Below, piece by piece: positions 55,515 through 64,000 of a stretch of 64,000 nt of DNA. The DNA is taken from positions 41,515,131 through 41,579,130 of the forward strand of contig CM064518.1 in the NCBI GenBank assembly GCA_032716605.1. Direction: 5' to 3'. This DNA is from Paralithodes platypus (lineage: Eukaryota > Arthropoda > Malacostraca > Decapoda > Lithodidae). The translations under genes and the position numbers were made by a program. The notes beneath the pieces are model-generated. The model made no database searches and was not told where the DNA came from. It was given only the letters and a program-made list of their open reading frames with translations. The first letter of the stretch is position 1, and the number at the start of each line of letters is the position of its first letter.

Positions 55515-55655
55515 TTGTAGACTAACTTGACATAACCTTAACCTAACCCCACTTTACCTAATCTAACTAAACGATTAAGTTAGATCAAATTAGGCTGAGT
55601 TGGGTTAGAACATACTGAGAGCTTCTTAGTCAAAGAAAAGTAGCGCGAATGTTTT
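55515..55655. repeat. CCTAA-rich / TTAGG-rich inverted segment, copy 2
   Basis: AACCTTAACCTAACCCCACT on the left, TTAAGTTAGATCAAATTAGG and GGCTGAGTTGGGTTAG on the right, then AAAGAAAAGTAGCGCGAATG. The 50.9 kb copy has the same order and is followed by AAAGAGAAGTATCGCGAAAG. The shared downstream phrase shows they are two copies of one larger repeat, not chance telomere-like words. Confidence 0.6.
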
Positions 55656-55693
55656 AAACTCTCCATACTTCCAGAAAATGCAACAACCCGTAA

Positions 55694-56080
55694 TTAAGGG
55701 AGCCCACCTCGCTTTTTTTCTCTTTTTCTCCCTCTCTCTTTGGTTTGTACCCATTCGGCCCCATTCAGCCTACTGTTTTAAGACGTTTACCCCCATCCAG
55801 GTGTCAATATTTTCCTGGCGAGCGGTAGCGAGCCAGCATATATATATTTTTGTTTCGACAGCAAGTTAAATTTGTACATTTTTCGATAGAAAAATTTCTC
55901 CGGCGAAGACGGATTTCTCTGTACAATGCTGGCTCGCTATCGCTCGCCAGGAAGAAATCGACACCTGGATGGGGATAAACGTCTTAAAACAGTTGGCTGA
56001 ATGGGGCCAAATGGATACAACCCAGAGAAAGAGGGAGACAGACAAGGCGAGAAAAAAGAAAACAGATGACCCCTCCTTAA
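55694..56080. mobile_element. family C hairpin element, copy 3
   Basis: TTAA at both borders. Left TTAAGGGAGCCCACCTCGCT; right GACCCCTCCTTAA (terminal bases decayed). The two ~150-base arms are inverted and carry GGCGAGCGGTAGCGAGCC and its complement. The ~42 bases before the element (55656-55697, AACTCTCCATACTTC ... CCCGTAATTAA) recur immediately after it (56079-56121) with several mismatches. Confidence 0.9.
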
Positions 56081-56121
56081 CCTCTCCATACTTCGGGGAA
56101 AATGCAACCACCCGTAATTAA

Positions 56122-56350
56122 TGATGGTGCCGCAACACAACATCCCCCTGGCGACCGATATACCGAATTAGGCCAAACCCTAGCGGTCTAGTCCCTGGTC
56201 ATCCCTCGTTACACCTCGCCAGACCAAATCAGGCCGGTCCAGATTGATCCATCATCGGCCATATCTTAAAATATTTATTTTAGTAAAACCCTTTTACTGC
56301 GGCGCCGTATTTTTATTTATATATATATAAGTAGGCCTATATATATACTG

Positions 56351-56429
<79 letters not shown>

Positions 56430-56539
56430 ATAAAGTTATGATACTAAATTATAGTTTAGGAACGATCATGGAAGACTAGGTACGGTAATCTTAAACCTTC
56501 ACATTAATGAACGCAAAATGTATAAATTTAGACCCACTC
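56122..56539. repeat. unique sequence with (TA)n at 56316-56428
   Basis: TATATATATA runs interrupted by AAATATA and TAAGTAGGCC. No gene. Confidence 0.7.
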
Positions 56540-56652
56540 CAAATTAAACTTCAATTGTTAATCCGACTCCGCTCCAACACACGAGTATCCAGATATAATC
56601 ATACCAAACTAGCACCTATCTTTACTCAATCCAAATCCAACTGAACCAATAC

Positions 56653-56790
56653 ACGAAAGGTCCTATTATTGACAAAGAATTGGAGCGAAAGGTCTTAAAA
56701 TCGCCAAACTATTAGAGATCTATTAAGATCTAAAAAATAAGGGAGTTAAACATGAGGGAGAAGTGGGTCCAGAAAAAAAAATCCCCTTAA
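56653..56790 (-). mobile_element. family E, partial copy
   Basis: Minus-strand: TTAAGGGGATTTTTTTTT terminus (TTAA 56787-56790), CTTCTCCCTCATGTTTAAC, TTAAGACCTTTCGCTCCAAT, AGGACCTTTCGTG. The core with GCGAGC is missing. Confidence 0.75.
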
Positions 56791-57133
56791 CCAAGATTGT
56801 GCAGAAGCAAATGTTCATCACAACCTGAATCCAACCCAGCCAGCCCATTATAGCCCCCAACATAACAACCAAGCCCCCTTATTATCAAACTCAAATCCAG
56901 CCCATCCAATATAAACTCCAACAGACCCAATTAGAGTTCAGCCTTACACGAGCCATAGCCAATCAGAGCAAGATAGACCCCACCAGCTTCCGTCCTAAAC
57001 CGCTAAAAACCCAACCAGACCAGAATAGACCCCAATCAGACCAGGATGACCCATATCCTCAACCCTATCCAAATCTAAATAAGCCAATACTTTTCCCACC
57101 AGTTCTCATTCCTAAACGAGTCCAGCCCAACCC

Positions 57134-57352
57134 AACTATAGCTGTTTTATTTTTTCTGACGGTAAATGATCATGTCGCCATCCTGATTACTGGACTATAA
57201 TACAGACTGTATAGCGTAGTGTGTAGTTAATTATGAACATTTAGTCTTAATATGATGCAGAGACACAACAGTTTCACAAATGTCCATTACATATTAAGAA
57301 ATTAGCTGCTGCGGGACGAAATGTACCGTCAGCTGGGGAAAGCAACTACAGC
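57134..57352. mobile_element. family D inverted-repeat element, copy 2
   Basis: ACTATAGCTGTTTTATTTTT at left and AAAGCAACTACAGC at right pair imperfectly, with CTGACGGTAAAT / ATGTACCGTCAG inside. The internal CATCCTGATTACTGGACTAT and TTAATATGATGCAGAGACAC are shared with copy 3. Confidence 0.78.
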
Positions 57353-57850
57353 CCAATACATATCTCAAGTAGACCAACCAAACCCTATGGTCATCCAATT
57401 ATAAGCCCGTCAAACTAATACAGACTTTATCAGACTAAACTTAGATTTCATCCTTACATGATCCATCCAATCAGATCAATTTAGACATCATCCAACCAAT
57501 ACAACTACCGATCTAGCCTAACCCAAATCAAATCAATCACAGAAATATCACCAGACCAACCGACCCAAACCCACTTCCATCCCAACCAGCACCAAGTTAT
57601 CCCCTCCCAATACAACCCCCACCAAACCAACCAACTCAAACCCACTCCCTTCCAACCAGCACCAAATTACCCCCTCCCAATACAACCCCCACCAAACCCT
57701 CTCCCATCCCAACCAGCACCAATATCCCCCTCCCAATACAGCCCCCCACCAAACCCGCTTCCTCCCAACCAGCACCAATTTACCCCCTCCCAATACAGCC
57801 CCCACCAAACTCGCTTCCATCCCAACCGGCACCAATCCCCCCCCCCCCCC

Positions 57851-59123
<1,273 letters not shown>

Positions 59124-59342
59124 ACTATAGTCTGTTTATTTTCAGCTGAAGGTAATTTGACATGTCCTCATCATGACTCGGCTATTATGGTGATTGTGTA
59201 TTGAAATATGGTGTTATTAACATTTTGGTATTAATATGACGTAGATACATAGTAGCTTCATATATTATTTCCATTAAGTCTCGAAGTATCAGTTGCTAAG
59301 GGGTTCAATTTACCATCAACAGGGAAAAATAGACTATAGTCA
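59124..59342. mobile_element. family D inverted-repeat element, reference copy
   Basis: Left ACTATAGTCTGTTTATTTTC and AGCTGAAGGTAATTTG pair with the right end CAATTTACCATCAACAGG, GAAAAATAGACTATAGT, giving about 36-base terminal inverted repeats with a few mismatches. Total 219 bp. No open frame. Target duplication not evident. Confidence 0.85.
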
Positions 59343-60055
59343 TTCACAAATAAAATATAATAATCTAATGTAATCAGATTAAATAAATGGAAGTCATGAT
59401 ACTGATAAGGCTAGCACTGATATATTTGAAATGCGAACAATTAAATCAACCCGTATTCGACGATGGATTATAGCTATTTATTATATTGACAGTGTACAGA
59501 TACCCAAATGAATTCGTACCAAGTCCGTGATTTAACGTATGGAAGTAATTATAGCATGATTGACTTACAAGCATAAATAGTAATGAAACCAATAATGGCT
59601 CATATGAATCAAATACTCCATAACAAACTACACTCGTAAACAAATGATGCAAACGATATATTTAACTCCACGACCCATTTAGGAGCAAGAGTGAACATTA
59701 CATCAATCATTACACAAAGTCAGAACATATAATATTCCCTTCCAAACATAAAAATCACGAAGAGGATAAGAACTCATGTACAGTAGGCAACTGTGCATCC
59801 CATAATATCCAACATTACATCCGACTTTATCATTTTATGCCCGAATACCCAACACGGAGTCATGGGCAGAAATGGTCCCACTAAAGAAATAAGGCTGAGG
59901 GGGGTGGGGGTGACGTGTATAGACTGAAGGGCATTGGACATCTGGCTTCCTGTACCTGTCCTCTTCAGTATGAGTGTGGGGGTCTAGGGGTTCAGTACGG
60001 TGGGTTACGGTAAGGACAACTTCAACCTGACCGGAAGCTGTAAAATACATTATCA
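59343..60055. other. no gene recognised
   Basis: AT-rich unique sequence. Confidence 0.5.
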
Positions 60056-61200
<1,145 letters not shown>

Positions 61201-61305
61201 TATAATTCACTTTACGATCCACAACGCAACATAAATGATAGTTGCAATGTATAATTCACTTTACGATCCACAACGCAACATAAATGATAGTTGCAATGTA
61301 TAATT
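61201..61305. repeat. 49-bp perfect tandem duplication
   Basis: TATAATTCACTTTACGATCC ... ATAGTTGCAATG occurs twice in immediate succession (61200-61298) and TATAATTTCC starts a third. The copies look identical, so this is a very recent duplication or an assembly artefact. Confidence 0.9.
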
Positions 61306-61887
61306 TCCTATCATAACATTTGCTTTGCTCACCGCTGCGCTTTTGAGATCAAACAGTTGGAAAATTCTACAGATTTATGTGACATACTCATCTTCATAAT
61401 CCTCGATCGTAAATGCGGATGGCATTTTCAGTTCATATATCTTTCGCCCATAAATATTATGTGTTTATTTGTATCTTTTGATCGTCATGCTAATAATTTA
61501 TTATGAAAATAAAGAACATATATTCTTAAAATAACTTGTAAACAGTCTATGTAAAACCTCGAGTTATCAAGATCCACAGGTTTAGCTACATAAAACACTA
61601 CAACAGAGCCTGGTATATGACTCTCTCAATAATGTCCTTCCCATTCCCTTCAGTCCTAACCATGCCGCTCGTATCCCGCGGCGACCAATCTAACTTATAG
61701 CGGATCAGGCCAATATAAGCCCTCAAGTTGACACCCACTTCACGCTAATATAACAACTATGGTAATTTGTAAAGTTTCCCCTTCATCGCACACACCTCCC
61801 TGCCTCCCTACCTCCCTGCCTCCCTACCTCCCTACCTCCCTACTACCGGCTGGGGGGCATTGGGGGGAGGGAAGTGACTTGGTTGTG
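61306..61887. other. no gene recognised; left host duplication of family C copy 4
   Basis: Unique sequence to about 61770. 61771-61891 (AAAGTTTCCCCTTCATCGCA ... GACTTGGTTGTGTTAA) is the left member of the long direct duplication around the following element. It contains a CCTCCCTGCCTCCCTA short tandem array. Confidence 0.75.
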
Positions 61888-62263
61888 TTAAGGGAGCCCA
61901 CCTCGCTTTTTTTGTCTCTTTCTCTCCCTCTCTCTTTGGCTTGTATCCATTCAGCCCCATTCAGCCAACTGTTTTAAGACTTTTATCCCCATCCAGGTGT
62001 CGATTTTTTCCTGGCGAGCGATAGCGAGCCAGCATTGTATGGAGAAATATTGTATGGAGAAAATTTTTCTTTCGAAAAATGTACAAATTTAGCTTGCTGT
62101 AAAACAAAAATATATATATGCTGGCTCGCTACCGCTCGCCAGGAAAATATTGACACCTGGATCGGGGTAAACGTCTTAAAACAGTAGGCTGAATGGGGCC
62201 GAATGGATGCAAGCCAAAGAGAGAGGGAGAGAAAGAGAAATAAAGCGAGGTGGGCCTCCTTAA
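61888..62263. mobile_element. family C hairpin element, copy 4 (best preserved)
   Basis: TTAA at both borders (61888-61891, 62260-62263). Left TTAAGGGAGCCCACCTCGCT, right GCGAGGTGGGCCTCCTTAA. Arms of about 150 bases are inverted and about 90% alike by eye, with CATCCAGGTGTCGATTTTTT, GGCGAGCGATAGCGAGCC and GGCCCCATTCAGC motifs. The host segment 61771-61891 is repeated at 62262-62351, starting AAAGTTTTCCCCTTCATCGC and ending GGTTGTGTTAA. The right copy is shorter because of differences in the CCTCCCT array and G-run. Confidence 0.92.
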
Positions 62264-62394
62264 AGTTTTCCCCTTCATCGCACCCACCTCCCTACTGCTG
62301 GCTGGGGGGCATGGGGGGGGGGGGGGGGGGGAAGTGACTGGGTTGTGTTAATGCTGTAAACTTTCCTTTGTCGCTCTATTGTTTTCTCACACTT

Positions 62395-62440
<46 letters not shown>

Positions 62441-62520
62441 TCACACTGCCTAACACACACAGACTCATTCTTTCTCCCTGACACACACACACACACACAT
62501 TCATATTTAGAGCATATATG
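62264..62520. repeat. right host duplication, G-run and (CA)n
   Basis: 62262-62351 repeats 61771-61891. It contains a G-run of about 18 at 62313-62331. A CA run follows at 62397-62433, then a second at 62480-62498. Confidence 0.8.
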
Positions 62521-62830
62521 CATGTAATGTGCATATATTTATGTATATGTATGTCTGTGTGTACGTGCTGTCAATGGTTCGAGCCCGGTTGAGAATATAA
62601 GGTATATAATATATATATGTACTGTACGTGTATTTATATTTATATGGTCATATGCACATATGTATGTAAATATACGTACATATGAGCGAGAACATATTGC
62701 TCACTAGCGCAACTTCTGATTATAAATCTATGCATAAGCATTATCTATTATTAAGTGTTCGCGTATCTTCATCCATGTATTTCCACCCTTAACAATAGAA
62801 GGCCCAGCTCTTCCATATTTCGCCTTCTGT

Positions 62831-62832
<2 letters not shown>
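62521..62832. other. no gene recognised
   Basis: Contains GGTTCGAGCCC at 62577 (a B-box-like word) without a partner A-box that I can support. Confidence 0.45.

Positions 62833-62899
<67 letters not shown>
62833..62899. repeat. (CA)n microsatellite
   Basis: About 33 uninterrupted CA units. Confidence 0.97.
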
Positions 62900-62901
<2 letters not shown>

Positions 62902-63216
62902 CTGCACTACCGAGGATTAACCTCCCATTGTAGTACCCGCACCCTCTTTACCTCACTTACCAAAACAGTTTCTGTATGTATGTATGTCTGTGTGCATACG
63001 TGAGCGTTTGTGTATACGGACATGTGCACACTTACTGCATGTTCTTATGTTCCTATATATGTATGTATATGTATGTGCGCACGTACGTGTATATACGTAT
63101 GTTCTGTATATGAGTAAGTTAATAAATGTGTAAATGTACTGTATATCACTTACTCTCATGGTTATTTTATGATAATTTGTATTCTGCACATGCATCATTA
63201 TTGTATTTATTTATTT
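62900..63216. other. no gene recognised
   Basis: ATGT/TATG-rich sequence, nothing else. Confidence 0.5.
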
Positions 63217-63352
63217 TGTTTGTAAACTAAGCTTACCATCCTCATATCTGTACATCTCATGTTCATCCACTAAATTGTAAAATGTGTATTTTCAGCTCAT
63301 GAGGCTGCCATTCTTTAATAAACCGTTTATTATTATTATTATTATTATTATT
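63217..63352 (+). mobile_element. element G, copy 2 (TTA-tailed retroelement end)
   Basis: GTTTGTAAACTAAGCTTACC, CTCATATCTGTACATCTCAT, TGTGTATTTTCAGCTCATGA, CTTTAATAAACCGTTTATTA then about nine TTA triplets. The AATAAACCGTTTATTATTA end is shared, inverted, with 43.17 kb. The opening resembles LINE 3' UTR sequence. Limits are approximate. Confidence 0.5.
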
Positions 63353-64000
63353 CACACACACACTCACACTGCCTAACACACACAGACTCATTCTTTCTCC
63401 CTGACACACACACACACACACACACACATAATATATACAAACTTACTAACACACACACATTGACTCACACACACAAACGCATTATGTTTATCTTACACAC
63501 ACACACACACACACACATAAACAAACACATACTCTCTCTCTATTCATTAATGTGGCTATATTTTAACATACAGATTTGAATGCATCATTCAGTAGCAGTG
63601 TTGGCGTATATATTACATAGAACCAACAGCAGGGTCAAAGTATATAACCCAGTCTGGCAGTGTAGAAAAACAAATTCCTTTATAAAATTATGCTCCTTCA
63701 TTATTTCATATTCTAATTCCCATTTTTTCAGCAAATTTTGAGAAATATGTGAAAACCACGAATTGAGTGATAAGCTACATACCCAATCTCTTTAACTGAT
63801 AACTAATTTTCGACCCAGCGCATATAATAAAGTAGAACAATACATCTTTTCCCTTAAGTTCCCTCACGAAATTTCCCTGAGTGGAGTACGAATGAGACAA
63901 TTAAATGTGAAGTGTAATATCCCGGCGTGTGGTGTGTGGTGTGTGGTGTGTGGTGTGTTCCTTCTTCTTCTTCTTCTTCTTCTTTTTGTGGAGTTGCTGT
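63353..64000. repeat. (CA)n runs, unique AT-rich sequence, terminal GTGTG and (TTC)n repeats
   Basis: CACTCACACTGCCTAACACA followed by CAGACTCATTCTTTCTCCCT (63361-63401) repeats 62440-62479 almost exactly, so this microsatellite neighbourhood is itself duplicated. 63540-63920 is unique. GTGTGGTGTGTG repeats at 63928-63957 and (TTC)n at 63959-63984 close the window. Confidence 0.7.

Larger units (their letters stand above)
56540..57850. repeat. degenerate CCAACCAGACC tract, with a ~60-bp minisatellite at its right end
   Basis: From 56540 on, AACCCAATCCAGCCCAACC- and CCAGACCAGAATAGACCCC-type phrases recur irregularly. At 57556-57843 they become about five clear units (CCCATCCCAACCAGCACCAA, TTACCCCCTCCCAATACAAC, CCCCACCAAACC). 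The tract is interrupted by a family E fragment (56653) and a family D element (57134). It ends in a C-run at 57838-57852. Confidence 0.75.

Noticed and set aside
62570..62600. GGTTCGAGCCC as part of a tRNA gene
   Set aside because: No A-box, no acceptor or anticodon stem could be drawn upstream.

Overview
The window looks like intergenic or intronic DNA from an arthropod, most likely a decapod crustacean. It is AT-rich and crowded with (GA)n, (CA)n and (TA)n microsatellites. It carries tRNA-derived SINEs, decapod-style non-LTR retrotransposon debris and several families of short inverted-repeat elements. I recognise no host protein-coding gene, rRNA, snRNA or functional tRNA. Most long open frames are simple or minisatellite repeats whose unit keeps a frame open, and they are not annotated as genes. 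The organism call rests on family resemblance of the retroelement ends and on repeat content, without a database search.

The only long conserved protein is a 586-residue reverse transcriptase (26.7-28.5 kb) from a 5'-truncated LINE that has lost its endonuclease. Four other LINE 3' ends encode recognisable C-terminal fragments, each truncated or broken (4.2-4.9, 9.3-9.7 minus, 48.1-48.5, 54.8-55.1 kb). Further short 3' tails lie at 42.7, 47.2 and 48.6 kb.

Family letters used below are mine. Family B is a ~210 bp foldback element with TTAACCCCTTC-type ends, about ten copies. Family C is a ~380 bp hairpin element with TTAA-GGGAGCCCACCTCG ends, four copies. Family E is TTAA-flanked, shares the GCGAGC-GATA-GCGAGC core with C, and has two full copies and three fragments. 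Family D is a ~220 bp element with ACTATAGTCT ends, three copies. There is also one hAT-like element with an 8 bp target duplication, and one ~440 bp foldback. SINE families: A (two ~550 bp copies at 5.6 and 34.1 kb), J (15.4, 37.8, 46.6 kb) and K (35.5 kb). Minor repeats are F and G (LINE-type tails) and H.

Layout: 0-2.4 kb simple repeats and a 21-bp minisatellite; 2.7-7.2 kb a nest of B, D, LINE, SINE A and C copies; 7.2-14.6 kb sparse, with degenerate repeats; 14.6-18.4 kb E, J, C and B copies; 18.8-23 kb minisatellites; 23-25.4 kb E, H, hAT-with-nested-B, and foldback; 26.7-28.5 kb LINE; 30-34 kb strongly purine-rich on the + strand; 34-38 kb SINEs A, K and J; 38-43.8 kb large minisatellites, and a degenerate long-period repeat broken by B and F insertions; 44-52 kb scattered relics; 53-57.8 kb minisatellites, LINE end, C, and a degenerate CCAACCAG tract split by D; 58-64 kb microsatellites, D and C.

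The most unusual signals are these: three of four family C copies sit between direct duplications of host sequence of very different length (about 24, 42 and 90-120 bp), each ending in TTAA; two insertions (the hAT-like element and SINE K) have an 'empty site' preserved next door in a tandem duplicate; and the heptamer TACTGTA/TACAGTA is strongly over-represented across the whole window.
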